DNA of 64,000 nt from Paenibacillus macerans (lineage in GTDB: Bacteria; Bacillota; Bacilli; Paenibacillales; Paenibacillaceae): the NCBI RefSeq assembly GCF_900454495.1, contig NZ_UGSI01000001.1:3100001-3164000 (forward strand), given 5' to 3'. The translations under genes and the position numbers were made by a program. The number at the start of each line of letters is the position of its first letter. Positions within the stretch are counted from its first letter, which is position 1. The notes below the pieces were generated by a model. That model was not told the origin of the DNA. It did not search any database and saw only the letters and a program-made list of their open reading frames with translations. Positions 34,278 through 42,819 of this stretch are shown in pieces.

Positions 34278-35327
34278 TTACAGCTGAAGCGCAGCCTTCG
34301 GGGTATCAAACCGTTTGCCGACAAGCGGAGCCAGCTTCTCCAAATCTTGCAGCAGGGCCGCAAACTGGTCGGGGAACAACGACTGAACGCCGTCGCCCGT
34401 CATCGAATTGTCGGGATCGGTGTGCATCTCGATAATCAGGCCGTCCGCTCCGGCCGCCACGGAAGCTTTGGTCATCGGCTCGACCAGCTCGCGCCGCCCC
34501 GTCCCATGGCTCGGATCGGAGATAACCGGCAGGTGGCTAAGGCTTTGCAGCACCGGAATCGCCGACAAATCGAGCGTATTGCGCGTATACGTTTCAAATG
34601 TACGGATGCCGCGCTCGCACAACATAACGTTCGGGTTGCCGCCGGCAAGGATGTACTCGGCCGCGTTCAGGAACTCGTCATAGGTCGCGCTGAACCCGCG
34701 CTTCAGCAGCACCGGCTTGTTGCATGTGCCGAGCTTGCGCAGCAGGTCAAAGTTTTGCATATTGCGCGTCCCCACCTGCAAAATATCGGCGTATTCCGCG
34801 CAGACGTCGACGTATTCCGGCGTCATGACCTCCGTGATCGTCAGCAGGCCGTGTTTTTTGCCCGCCTCGGCCATCATGACGAGGCCTTCCACGCCGATGC
34901 CCTGGAAGCTGTACGGGCCCGTACGCGGCTTAAATGCGCCCCCGCGCAGCACCTGGCCGCCGGCCGCTTTGACGAGCCGGGCGATTTCGTCGATCTGCTC
35001 GGGAGATTCCACCGCGCAAGGACCGCCCATCACGACCAGCTCCCCACCGCCGATGGTTACGTCGCCGATGCGGATGACCGTGTTTTCCGGATGGAAATCG
35101 CGGCTCGCCAATTTGTATGATTTTGAAATTTTAATGACATTTTCAACATCCTTCATCTGACGGAGATGCTCGGCCAGCTTCGGTTCAATCGTCCCGATCA
35201 GGCCGATCACCGTATGGTCCTTTCCGCGCGATACATGGGCCTGCAGCCCTTCCTTTTCAATCACGGCGACAATTTCCTGGATACGCTCTTCCGGCGTCTG
35301 TTTCGAGGTAATTACGATCATCTTCAT
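34278..35327 (-). CDS. aroF: 3-deoxy-7-phosphoheptulonate synthase (DAHP synthase)
   Basis: About 349 residues from the ATG at 35327 (AAAGGATG upstream; the ATG two codons later is also possible, and the longer frame to 35414 lacks a site). It has an N-terminal ferredoxin-like regulatory domain (about residues 1-70, MIVITSKQTPEERIQEIVAV), then the (beta/alpha)8 barrel with VMGGPCAVESPEQI, GGAFKPRTGPYSFQG, QVGTRNMQNFDLL, KPVLLKRGFSATYDEFLNAA, and SDPSHGTGRRELV. It catalyses the first step of aromatic amino-acid synthesis. The N-terminal domain suggests feedback inhibition. It is monocistronic. Confidence 0.95.
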   Translation of the reverse strand: MKMIVITSKQTPEERIQEIVAVIEKEGLQAHVSRGKDHTVIGLIGTIEPKLAEHLRQMKDVENVIKISKSYKLASRDFHPENTVIRIGDVTIGGGELVVMGGPCAVESPEQIDEIARLVKAAGGQVLRGGAFKPRTGPYSFQGIGVEGLVMMAEAGKKHGLLTITEVMTPEYVDVCAEYADILQVGTRNMQNFDLLRKLGTCNKPVLLKRGFSATYDEFLNAAEYILAGGNPNVMLCERGIRTFETYTRNTLDLSAIPVLQSLSHLPVISDPSHGTGRRELVEPMTKASVAAGADGLIIEMHTDPDNSMTGDGVQSLFPDQFAALLQDLEKLAPLVGKRFDTPKAALQL

Positions 35328-35674
35328 ACATCCTTTCATGATTAAGGGGGTAGTACAAAAAGTCATCTTTTGATCACGCCCTATAATGGCAGGGGCCTGG
35401 CGTGAGTACGACAATGATAATTAAGAAGAATAAATTTGCTCTTTCGCTTAAACGCTTGTTCGCTTTTAAGCTTTTATCCATTAAAGCAACTATAGCCGAT
35501 TATCTCCCATCCGTCAAGCCTAAAGGTAACTTATAGATTTATTCGCGAAATGCAAAAGTACAGCGTATTTCCGACTCTCCTGCCGAATAATCCCAAAACA
35601 GATGTACTTTCGGGTTTTGCATTTCAATCGCTCTACCGTCCATATTCCTATTATATTAAACCAAACCTTGGCGT
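35328..35674. other. Intergenic region upstream of aroF
   Basis: About 350 AT-rich bases. A small frame at 35520-35723 reads through the terminator of the CAP-protein gene and has no ribosome binding site. No gene is supported; the aroF promoter should lie here. Confidence 0.45.
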
Positions 35675-35715
35675 AAAAAAATAGAAGGCGCGGAGATTCT
35701 CTCTCCAGCCTTCTA
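35675..35715 (-). terminator. Terminator of the CAP-domain gene
   Basis: Stem TAGAAGGC/GCCTTCTA (35682-35689, 35708-35715) with an inner GGAGA/TCTCC pair, followed on the minus strand by ATTTTTTTAC. Confidence 0.88.
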
Positions 35716-35735
35716 TCATACACCGCTAGATTAAC

Positions 35736-36512
35736 TTATCTGCCCACAAATTCCTGTGCCCAGTAGCCGTTGTAGTATCCGACCCCGATCAGGTTGTAGT
35801 TGGCGTTCAAAATGTTGGCGCGGTGGCCTTCGCTGTTCATCCAGGCGTTGACGACCTCTTGCGGCGTTTTTTGCCCCATAGCGATGTTCTCGCCGGCATA
35901 GCTGTACTTGATGCCAAACTTCGTCATCATGTCAAATGGCGAGCCGTAAGTTGGCGAGGTGTGGCTGAAGTAGTTGTTTTGGCTCATATCCTTCGCCTTG
36001 GCCAAAGCCATGTTGTTCAGCGCGGAGTCGCCGGTGAGCGCCTTAAGGCCCTGTTTCGCCCGCTCCTGGTTTACCAATTTGATAACCTGGGTAGCAAACT
36101 GCGATTTGTCCGCCGTCGTTCCTGCGCCCTGCTGAGCCGAAGAACCGGAGTTACCGGTAGTTCCTTTTTGACCGGTTCCGCTTTGTGTATTTCCGGATTG
36201 CTTATTTCCGGATTGCGTATTGCCCTGGGGAGTTCCGGTTTGCGTTTTTCCTGCGTTCGATCCGCTGTTTGGATAACCTGTTACCGGCTGGGAACCAAAA
36301 AATAAATACCAAGGAATCGTATAATAGCTTGTCCAAGAATTATCAGAGGAATTATCCACATTCACTGTATAAGTTTTATAAGTCGTATTAGTCCGGTAAG
36401 TCGTCGTATCCGATGCCGATGCCGCCGAAGCCGTAGCCGGAACGATCAGAGCTGCGGCTACGAGCGCCGTAATGCCGCCGGATACCAACCGCTTCATTCT
36501 ATTCGATTTCAT
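35736..36512 (-). CDS. Secreted CAP (SCP/PR1) domain protein, YkwD-like
   Basis: 258 residues. Signal peptide (GITALVAAALIVPATASAAS), a Thr/Tyr-rich region, then a Gly/Asn/Gln/Thr linker with repeats (GNTQSGNKQSGNTQSG). The CAP domain spans about residues 135-258: FATQVIKLVNQERAKQGLKA, ALAKAKDMSQNNYFSHTSPT, AGENIAMGQKTPQEVVNAWM, SEGHRANILNANYNLIGVGYY, with the conserved His/Glu set. These proteins are exported; their biochemical role is open. The start codon has AAGGAG. An unusual palindrome and a sequence complementary to the ribosome binding site lie in the leader (36521-36569). Confidence 0.92.
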   Translation of the reverse strand: MKSNRMKRLVSGGITALVAAALIVPATASAASASDTTTYRTNTTYKTYTVNVDNSSDNSWTSYYTIPWYLFFGSQPVTGYPNSGSNAGKTQTGTPQGNTQSGNKQSGNTQSGTGQKGTTGNSGSSAQQGAGTTADKSQFATQVIKLVNQERAKQGLKALTGDSALNNMALAKAKDMSQNNYFSHTSPTYGSPFDMMTKFGIKYSYAGENIAMGQKTPQEVVNAWMNSEGHRANILNANYNLIGVGYYNGYWAQEFVGR

Positions 36513-36520
36513 GCTGTCAT

Positions 36521-36569
36521 CTCCTTAGTAGTTTTTCGGTTACAATTTTGTAACCAATCTACTAGGAGT
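36521..36569 (-). promoter_or_regulatory. Nested inverted repeats at the CAP gene leader
   Basis: The minus strand reads CTCCTAGTAG, then the perfect palindrome GGTTACAAAATTGTAACC (36538-36555), then CTACTAAGGAG, which includes the ribosome binding site. The outer arms are complementary with a 1-base bulge. TATACT at 36568-36573 could be a -10 box, in which case the palindrome sits at the transcription start and is an operator. With a more upstream start, the outer arms would hide the ribosome binding site. Confidence 0.55.
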
Positions 36570-36578
36570 ATAACATGA

Positions 36579-36604
36579 GATTTGCGGGGTTGTGACCCCG
36601 CAAA
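36579..36604 (-). terminator. Hairpin after ispH without T tract
   Basis: ATTTGCGGGG/CCCCGCAAAT, a perfect 10-bp stem with a 6-base loop, 17 bp past the ispH stop. No U run follows, so termination may be leaky and transcripts could continue into the CAP gene. Confidence 0.6.
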
Positions 36605-36621
36605 TGTTGGAAATCGAAACG

Positions 36622-37581
36622 CTATTCCTCCCTGCTGCGGGCGGCGGCTTTTACCGGAGGCAGCAGCTTTTTCATGTTCACCGTACGGACGATGTCCCAG
36701 GTAGCCGGATTTTCCGGATCATATTGCTCCAAATAATGAATGACTTCCTTCGTAATCGGCGTAGGCGTCGAAGCGCCCGCCGTGACCGCTACCTTCCGGA
36801 CACCTTGCAGCCACTCCCGCTTGATCTCCGTGACATCGGCGATCCGGTACGCCTTCACCCCGGCGATCTCCTCGGACACTTGCGCGAGCCGGTTGGAGTT
36901 GTTGCTGCGCGGATCGCCGACGACGATGACCAGGTCCGCCTGCCCCGCCTGTTCGGCGACAGCTTCCTGGCGCACCTGCGTCGCCAGGCAGATCTCGTTG
37001 TGCACTTCCGCTCCCGGGAACTTCTCCAGCAGCTTTTTCATGATATGCTTGATATCCCACTGGCTCATCGTCGTCTGATTCGTAATGACGATCTTGTCCG
37101 CAGCGACCTGCAAACCTTCGATCTCTTCCTCTTTCTCAATCAGATGGACATGCTCCGGAGCTACGCCGACCGCGCCTTCCGGCTCGGGATGGCCTTTTTT
37201 GCCGATGTAGATAACCTCGTATCCGTCCGCCACTTTTTCCTCGATCAGCACATGCGTTTTCGTCACATCCGGACAGGTGGCGTCAACGGTCGTAAGCCCT
37301 TTGTCCCGGGCTAATTTCCGGACCTCCGGGGACACCCCGTGGGCGGTAAAAATAACCGTCCCACTCTCCACTTGCTCGAGAATCTCCATCCGATTAGGCC
37401 CATCCAGCGTAATAATGCCTTCGTCTTCAAACGACTGCGTGACATGGCTGTTGTGCACAATCATGCCCAATATATAAATCGGCCGCGGCAGATCCAGATT
37501 TTTAGCCGCCTGTCTGGCCAGCACCATTGCATCGACAACGCCGTAACAGTAGCCGCGCGGCGAAATTTTGATCACTTCCAT
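36622..37581 (-). CDS. ispH: 4-hydroxy-3-methylbut-2-enyl diphosphate reductase
   Basis: 319 residues from the ATG at 37581 (AGGGAT upstream; frame open to 37605). It is the last enzyme of the MEP isoprenoid pathway and holds a [4Fe-4S] cluster. Conserved Cys residues lie in RGYCYGVVDA, VDATCPDVTKTH, and NEICLATQVRQ. Other motifs are GMIVHNSHVTQ, FTAHGVSPE, ITNQTTMSQWD, GDPRSNNSNRL, and TAGASTPTPI. The gene has a 10-bp hairpin downstream; a copy of the GTTCAAAAAGT repeat lies upstream. Confidence 0.96.
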   Translation of the reverse strand: MEVIKISPRGYCYGVVDAMVLARQAAKNLDLPRPIYILGMIVHNSHVTQSFEDEGIITLDGPNRMEILEQVESGTVIFTAHGVSPEVRKLARDKGLTTVDATCPDVTKTHVLIEEKVADGYEVIYIGKKGHPEPEGAVGVAPEHVHLIEKEEEIEGLQVAADKIVITNQTTMSQWDIKHIMKKLLEKFPGAEVHNEICLATQVRQEAVAEQAGQADLVIVVGDPRSNNSNRLAQVSEEIAGVKAYRIADVTEIKREWLQGVRKVAVTAGASTPTPITKEVIHYLEQYDPENPATWDIVRTVNMKKLLPPVKAAARSREE

Positions 37582-37644
37582 GACTTTATCCCTGCTTTCT
37601 GGCACCCATATTTCCTGACGGAGGGAAGCAACTCTATTATAGCG

Positions 37645-37748
37645 TGTTCAAAAGTCCGGTTTTCAGCACCGAAAGACCCTGCTGAATTCAAGATTCGATG
37701 CCGAGTTTCTTCTTGATTCACTTCGTGATCAAAAGCGGATTTTCTGAA
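37645..37748 (+). repeat. Short copy of the GTTCAAAAAGT repeat family
   Basis: Begins GTTCAAAAGTCCGGTTTT and ends AAAAGCGGATTTTCTGAAC, so the ends are inverted. It contains CAGCACCGAAAGACC and CTGAATTCAAGATTCGATGC, shared with 14033-14201 and 46066-46255. The middle part of the longer copies is missing. It lies between ispH and the sensor kinase gene. Confidence 0.8.
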
Positions 37749-37764
37749 CTACCTCTATTATAGC

Positions 37765-39222
37765 TTATTCCAGCAGGCCGTTAAAGCTTGCAGGGAGCCA
37801 GATGACGAACGTCGTGCCTTGTCCGAGCTTGGTCATGACCTCCACCGAGCCGCCGTGCTCGTCGATGATCCACTTGGCGATGGACAGGCCAAGACCCGTG
37901 CCCTGGATCACGCCGCGGGAAGGGTCAGCGCGGTAGAAGCGCTCGAAAATATGCGGGACCTCGCTGCGGTCCATGCCGATTCCCGTATCGGCAATGCGGA
38001 TGCCGATTTGGTCCCCGGAGCGCAAAGCGTCGATGGTGACGCTGCCCTTTTCGGTATATTTGAAGGCATTTTCAATGAAAATAAACAGCATCTGCTGCAA
38101 ATAATCTTTGCTTCCCGCCACAACGGCGCCAGCCAGCGCATCCAGATTGCCGGTAATCCATTCGGCCTTGCGCGGCAGAAATTGGGCGCGGCGAACGACC
38201 TCCTCCACTACCGGCTGCAGCATGAGCGGTTCCTTGGCCACCGTTTGCCCGGCGTCGGCGCGCGCCAGCGACAGCATATCGTTGACCAGCCGGCTCATCC
38301 GTTCCGATTCGGCGGAAATGTCGCTGACCGCCTCCACGGAATAGGAACGTATCCTTTCTTCTTCGGCGGGATCGTGTTTTTCCGCTTCCTGGCTCCACAT
38401 CTTTTTCAGCAAGTCGACATTGCCGCGAATCGTGGTCAGCGGAGTCCGCAGCTCATGGGAGGCGTCGGAAACGAAGCGCCGCTGCGCCGAATAAGCTTCC
38501 TCCAGTTCCTTATAAAATCCCTCGGTACGTTCAAGCATGCGGTTTACGGTGCCGATCAGGCGGCCGATTTCGTCGTTCGGTCCGTCGTAGTCGATCCGTA
38601 CGCTCAAATCGTTCCCCGTCTGAATCCCGTTTGCGGCTTCGATCACCTTCCCGATCGGCGCCATCGACTTGCGGGCCAGGAACAGTCCTAGCGAACTGGC
38701 GATCACAATCGTAAACAGCGAGCCGAATAAGATGACGGTCCGCATCTGCTTCATCAGCCGGTCTTCAGCGTTCGTATCCGCAGCCAGCTGAAGCAGCCCA
38801 ACGATGGTATGATCGTTAAGCCCAAGCGCTCTTTCGTACAGCATATAGGAGTTTCCGTTTATGGTAATCGGTTGAAATTTACCGTTTTGGATATCTTTCA
38901 TCTCGGGGATGGGAAAAGAAATCTTTCGTTCTCTCAAGCCGGGAGAGGTGCGGTATGTTCCAATGACATAATTGTTAAGCTGCCAAAATATCCGGGCATC
39001 CTCCAGCCGGATGATTTGATCGGGGTCGAGCTGCATATCCCATCCCTGCGTGACCGTAATGTTTTGTGTTTTAAGTATCTGGTCCGCCTGCTCGATGACC
39101 CTATTTTTTACTTCCTGATACGTATTATAATAAACCAGCCCGTATATCGAAGCGCTAAACAAAATAAGCGTCACGGCCAATATGCCGGTATACCATGCGG
39201 TCAGCCGCAGCCGGATCGACAT
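37765..39222 (-). CDS. OmpR-type system sensor histidine kinase
   Basis: 485 residues. Two membrane helices (about residues 8-30, ILAVTLILFSASIYGLVYYN, and 165-185, LFGSLFTIVIASSLGLFLA) enclose an extracellular domain. HAMP (ARKSMAPIGKVIEAANGI) and HisKA follow, with the phospho-His in VSDASHELRTPLTTIRGN, then HATPase_c with N box FIENAFKYTEKG, G1 ISDTG-like RIADTGIGMDRSEVPHIF, and G2 GTGLGLSIAKWIID. It is encoded 1 bp after its response regulator. With htrA just upstream in the same direction, an envelope- or secretion-stress role like CssS is possible. Confidence 0.93.
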   Translation of the reverse strand: MSIRLRLTAWYTGILAVTLILFSASIYGLVYYNTYQEVKNRVIEQADQILKTQNITVTQGWDMQLDPDQIIRLEDARIFWQLNNYVIGTYRTSPGLRERKISFPIPEMKDIQNGKFQPITINGNSYMLYERALGLNDHTIVGLLQLAADTNAEDRLMKQMRTVILFGSLFTIVIASSLGLFLARKSMAPIGKVIEAANGIQTGNDLSVRIDYDGPNDEIGRLIGTVNRMLERTEGFYKELEEAYSAQRRFVSDASHELRTPLTTIRGNVDLLKKMWSQEAEKHDPAEEERIRSYSVEAVSDISAESERMSRLVNDMLSLARADAGQTVAKEPLMLQPVVEEVVRRAQFLPRKAEWITGNLDALAGAVVAGSKDYLQQMLFIFIENAFKYTEKGSVTIDALRSGDQIGIRIADTGIGMDRSEVPHIFERFYRADPSRGVIQGTGLGLSIAKWIIDEHGGSVEVMTKLGQGTTFVIWLPASFNGLLE

Positions 39223-39223
39223 A

Positions 39224-39913
39224 TTAAGCGTCTCCTCTCAAAATGTAGCCGGCGCCGCGGATCGTTTGGATAAGCCGCTTGCCGCCATGTTCCTCCGTTT
39301 TTTGGCGCAGCATGGCGATATATACCTCCAGCACATTGGATTCCCCGCTGTAATCGTATCCCCAGATTTTATCCATAATTAAGTCCCGGGTCAGCAGCCG
39401 TTTCGGATTTTGCATGAACAGGTGAAGCAGTTCGAACTCTTTGGCCGTTAACTCCAACCGATTCCCAGCCCGCACCACTTCGCGGGAATCTAGATCCATG
39501 ACGATATCCTCAAAAATCAGCCGCTGACCGCCAGCCTCCCCGGCGCTTTCCTTGCGCCTAAGCAGCGCCCGCACCCGGGCCAGCAGCTCCTCCAGAGCAA
39601 ACGGCTTGACCAGGTAATCGTCCGCGCCGATATCGAGCCCCTTCACCCGATTCTCGACCTCATCCTTGGCGGTCAGCATCAGCACGGGGACCGTACTGCC
39701 TCCTTCGCGCAGCCTGCGGCATACTTCAAAGCCGTCGACCTTCGGCATCATCACGTCCAGAATGATCAGGTCGGGGTCGGCCGTCATGATCATGGACAGC
39801 CCTTCCGCCCCGTTATGCGCCGTATATACGTCATATCCCTCAAACGCCAGGCCGCGCCGCAGCATGGACGTGATTTTTTCGTCATCATCAATAACCAATA
39901 TTCCCGATCGCAC
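39224..39913 (-). CDS. OmpR/PhoB family response regulator
   Basis: 229 residues from a GTG start with GGAGAG upstream. The receiver domain has the acidic pair IDDDE, the phospho-Asp in DLIILDVMMPKVDGFEV, and Lys in DDYLVKPFALEELLARV. The winged-helix effector domain carries LELTAKEFELLHLFMQNP and SNVLEVYIAMLRQKTEE. It pairs with the kinase that follows. Candidate target: the TTAAGG direct repeats 11 bp apart in front of htrA (41700-41722). Confidence 0.94.
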   Translation of the reverse strand: MRSGILVIDDDEKITSMLRRGLAFEGYDVYTAHNGAEGLSMIMTADPDLIILDVMMPKVDGFEVCRRLREGGSTVPVLMLTAKDEVENRVKGLDIGADDYLVKPFALEELLARVRALLRRKESAGEAGGQRLIFEDIVMDLDSREVVRAGNRLELTAKEFELLHLFMQNPKRLLTRDLIMDKIWGYDYSGESNVLEVYIAMLRQKTEEHGGKRLIQTIRGAGYILRGDA

Positions 39914-39956
39914 TTATGATCTCTCCTTATCTATACAACTCGCCTTACCTTATTGT

Positions 39957-39991
39957 ACCAAAAGAGACGGCAGGCTTTAAACCTGCCGCCT
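39957..39991 (-). terminator. htrA terminator
   Basis: Stem GGCGGCAGG/CCTGCCGTC on the minus strand (plus 39966-39974 and 39982-39990), followed by TCTTTTGG. Confidence 0.8.
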
Positions 39992-40023
39992 CGCAAGCGC
40001 TTGGGCCATAAATGGCCGATCGA

Positions 40024-41637
40024 TTACTCCACGTTCGGGTAATTGTTTTTGTCGCCGATCGTGACTTGAAGATCGACATTTTTTCCGTCGCGTACGACGT
40101 TCATGGTCACTTTGGCGCCAACCTTCTGCTTCTGGATAAATTCGATCAGTTTTTCCTTCGTGGCGAATTTAGTTCCATTTGCCCCGACGATGATATCATA
40201 CGGGCGCAGGTCGGCCGTGTAAGCAGGAGATTTGAAAACGACATCGGTCACGATCGAGCCTTCCTTTACATCGGTGCCCATCTGTTTTGCAACTTCATCG
40301 GTCATTGTCATCAGCGTGGCTCCGATGAACGGTTCCGGTTTAGCCGGAATTTCCTCGTTGTTTTTCAATTTGTCCAGCACTTCTTTGATCGTGCTGCTCG
40401 GAATCGCAAAGCCGATACCTTGGGAATCGGTGCTGACGGCGACGTTAATGCCGATCACTTCCCCGTTCAGGTTGAGCAGCGGACCGCCGGAGTTCCCCGG
40501 GTTAATCGAGGCGTCGGTTTGCAGCAAATGCTCGTACTCCCGGTCCTTTTCGCCGTTTTCGCCAGGGATGGTGATGGGCCCGCGTTCCTTCGCGCTCAGA
40601 ACCCCTGCCGTAACGGTATGGTCAAAGCCCTGCGGGTTGCCGATGGCCACCAGCCATTCGCCGACCTGCGTACTGTTGGAATCGCCCAGCGGAATCGACG
40701 GAAAATTGCTGGTTCCATCGATTTTCAGCACGGCCAAATCAAGGTCGTAGCTGGAGCCGAGCACTTTCGCTTCGTACGGTTTGTCCGTGCCCTGCACAGT
40801 GACTTGGACCACATCCGCACCGTGAATGACATGCTCGTTTGTCAGAATGTAGCCCGTTTTATCGAAAATAAACCCGGAACCAATTCCGGTCGGTACCAGT
40901 TGGCCCGCCCCGGAAGAAGAGCCGCCATTACTGCTGTTCCCCCTGCCCGAACCGAAGGAATCGCCGAAGAAGTAGCGGTAAAACGGATCATTGCTGTAAG
41001 GATTCGAATTGCTGCTTTGCTTGCTCGAATCCGTCAGCGTTTCAATTTTGACCACAGCCGGGCCAGCTTGATTAACAACGCTGGTTACGTCTCCCGAACT
41101 CGTGACCGGATACACTACGTTCGCCGCCTTGCCCGCTGAACCGTTGCCGCTTCCTTCCGTCGTTGTGCCGGACGCAGGGGCGGTCGTTGTCGCCGCCGCT
41201 TGGTTTGATGTAAACAGGTTTTCGCGATCGGCGAACACCATGGCTCCGGTTACGATCAGCATCCCGGCCAGAACGCCCGCGATCACGGAACGGAACGATT
41301 GTTTCTTCGGCGGCTTGCTGTACTGCCAGTTGCCCGCGCTTTTAAGGGTCGGCACGCCGCGGCCGCCGTCCCCGTTCGAACCGCCGGACGCCTGCGCCGA
41401 AGAGCGGTAGTCATACATCGGAAGCGGCTTCACCGGCTCCGGCCGGGTGATTTCCACTTCCTCCGGCTGACGGCGCTCATAGAAGCGGTCCTCTCCGGAT
41501 CCTTCGTTGTTTTTTCCATAGGATTGAAATGGTCCGTAAGAGTAATAATATGAAGAGCCCGACTCCGGAGATTCCTGCGGCTTATCGCCAGGGTTGTCTC
41601 CAAAATTTTGGCCTGGTTTGTTTTTTTGATCGTCCAT
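40024..41637 (-). CDS. htrA: HtrA-like membrane-anchored serine protease
   Basis: 537 residues. A long acidic/Tyr-rich cytoplasmic tail precedes one membrane helix (VIAGVLAGMLIVTGAMVF, about residues 105-125). The trypsin-like domain has its catalytic triad: His in LTNEHVIHGADVV, Asp in SYDLDLAVLKID, Ser in INPGNSGGPLLNLNGEVIG. One PDZ domain follows (FIGATLMTMTDEVAKQMGT, FKSPAYTADLRPYDIIVGAN). It degrades misfolded exported proteins. It has GGAGG before the start and its own terminator; the two-component genes follow on the same strand. Confidence 0.95.
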   Translation of the reverse strand: MDDQKNKPGQNFGDNPGDKPQESPESGSSYYYSYGPFQSYGKNNEGSGEDRFYERRQPEEVEITRPEPVKPLPMYDYRSSAQASGGSNGDGGRGVPTLKSAGNWQYSKPPKKQSFRSVIAGVLAGMLIVTGAMVFADRENLFTSNQAAATTTAPASGTTTEGSGNGSAGKAANVVYPVTSSGDVTSVVNQAGPAVVKIETLTDSSKQSSNSNPYSNDPFYRYFFGDSFGSGRGNSSNGGSSSGAGQLVPTGIGSGFIFDKTGYILTNEHVIHGADVVQVTVQGTDKPYEAKVLGSSYDLDLAVLKIDGTSNFPSIPLGDSNSTQVGEWLVAIGNPQGFDHTVTAGVLSAKERGPITIPGENGEKDREYEHLLQTDASINPGNSGGPLLNLNGEVIGINVAVSTDSQGIGFAIPSSTIKEVLDKLKNNEEIPAKPEPFIGATLMTMTDEVAKQMGTDVKEGSIVTDVVFKSPAYTADLRPYDIIVGANGTKFATKEKLIEFIQKQKVGAKVTMNVVRDGKNVDLQVTIGDKNNYPNVE

Positions 41638-41699
41638 CTATGTTTACCTCCTTCCCCTGTTTCCAGGGGGTGTTGTTTTCATATTTTTATTTTGTACCA

Positions 41700-41722
41700 G
41701 GAACCTTAAGGGTACCTTAAAA
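41700..41722 (-). promoter_or_regulatory. Direct-repeat site upstream of htrA
   Basis: The minus strand reads TTAAGGTACCCTTAAGGTTCC: two TTAAGG half-sites exactly 11 bp apart, the usual arrangement for dimers of OmpR-type regulators. It sits about 65-85 bp upstream of the htrA start. Confidence 0.5.
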
Positions 41723-41755
41723 ACAATTAAAAAGGAGATAAAAGCTATAAGTCCG

Positions 41756-42000
41756 TATAAGTTGAACGAATTTGAAAATATTGCTGGGGATCGCAAAACT
41801 TAAAGGCAAAAAATGCCCTTATACCTGGACTACCCGTCCATTTGAGAGAAATAGAGGCAATTGATGCCGCTATTGTCTCGCATCGCCAGGAAATGCCCGC
41901 GTTCTGGACCGTTCATAGGAAAATAAGTACAAAAATGCCGCTAATGGGGATGGGCATGATCATATCCGAATAATAAGTACATAAAGTGCGGCTATTTTCA
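41756..42000. repeat. Partial TATAAGTTGAAC end and a GTCCATTTGAGAG/AATAAGTACA repeat
   Basis: TATAAGTTGAAC at 41756-41767 is one end of the MITE family without a partner. From 41836 to 42000 lies a segment homologous to 51170-51332. It contains degenerate internal units with AATAAGTACA and AATGCCGCTAAT about 60 bp apart. The open frame here (41913-42194) is not a gene. Confidence 0.7.
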
Positions 42001-42091
42001 GAGTCCAGCCGGCGGTTCGCCGCTCCAGTAGAGCTTAGTGCAATTTCCCGCTGCCAAACGGCGATTTTCAACGGCGATTTTCGGGTCGTTT

Positions 42092-42139
42092 CCATAGCCA
42101 TATCCATATCCATATCCATATCCATATCCATATCCATAT
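42092..42139. repeat. Hexanucleotide microsatellite
   Basis: Seven perfect CCATAT units (42098-42139) preceded by a CCATAG variant, about 20 bp past the liaR stop codon. Such runs can change length by slippage; there is no sign that it is translated. Confidence 0.9.
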
Positions 42140-42159
42140 CCGGGGAAGATAAAACAACC

Positions 42160-42819
42160 TTACTGACGGGACGCCCAGCCCTGCCGGTGGGCATAAATGG
42201 CTAGCTGTGTGCGATCGTCCAGCTCGCATTTCATCAGCAGGTTGCTGACGTGCGTTTTGACGGTTTTGATGCTGATATGCAGCTCTTCGGCGATATCCTT
42301 GTTGGTTTTGCCTTCGGCAATGAGCAGCAGCACTTCCTTCTCGCGCTCGGTGAGCCCGGAATCGTCCCCCTGCACGGTACGCTGGCGCAGCCCGCGCGTC
42401 AGCGCCTGGGCCACGTCTCCGGTCATGACCGGCATCCCGCGGTAAGCTCCTTGCAACGCATAGATGAGTTCTTCGGCCGAGACCGTTTTTAAAACATAGC
42501 TGACCGCCCCGGCTTCGACCGCCTGAACGACAAGCTCATCCTCCAAAAAGCTGGTCAGGATGACGATCTTGATCTGCGGGTAGCGGCTGAGCACCGCTTT
42601 GGTCGCCTCCGCGCCGTTCATGACCGGCATCATTAAATCCATCAAAATGATGTCCGGCAAGCCGCCGGGAATGCCTTGCTCCAGCAGTTCGACGGCCGCT
42701 TCGCCGTCCCCGGCTTCGGCCACCACCTCAAAGCCCGGGTCCAGCATCAAATAGGTTTTCAGTCCCATTCGCACCATATCATGATCATCGACGATCATAA
42801 CCCTGATTTTGCTGCTCAT
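42160..42819 (-). CDS. liaR: LiaR-like NarL-family response regulator
   Basis: 219 residues. Receiver domain: IVDDHDMVRMGLKTYL, phospho-Asp in PDIILMDLMMPVMNG, and Lys in VSYVLKTVSAEEL. The C-terminal LuxR-type helix-turn-helix reads LTEREKEVLLLIAEGKTNKD and LHISIKTVKTHVSNLL. It overlaps the kinase gene by 4 bp. With LiaS and LiaF it forms the cell-envelope stress system that responds to lipid II-binding antibiotics in Bacillus. The target operon liaIH is not in the window. Confidence 0.92.
   Translation of the reverse strand: MSSKIRVMIVDDHDMVRMGLKTYLMLDPGFEVVAEAGDGEAAVELLEQGIPGGLPDIILMDLMMPVMNGAEATKAVLSRYPQIKIVILTSFLEDELVVQAVEAGAVSYVLKTVSAEELIYALQGAYRGMPVMTGDVAQALTRGLRQRTVQGDDSGLTEREKEVLLLIAEGKTNKDIAEELHISIKTVKTHVSNLLMKCELDDRTQLAIYAHRQGWASRQ

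Noticed and set aside
35520..35723. 67-codon minus-strand frame upstream of aroF
   Set aside because: It begins inside the terminator of the CAP gene and has no start site.
42092..42139. Possible CRISPR-like array
   Set aside because: The units are 6 bp with no spacers; it is a simple microsatellite.
41913..42194. Frame with a Met-Asp repeat
   Set aside because: The repeat is the CCATAT microsatellite read on the minus strand; the frame overlaps the liaR end and lacks a ribosome binding site.
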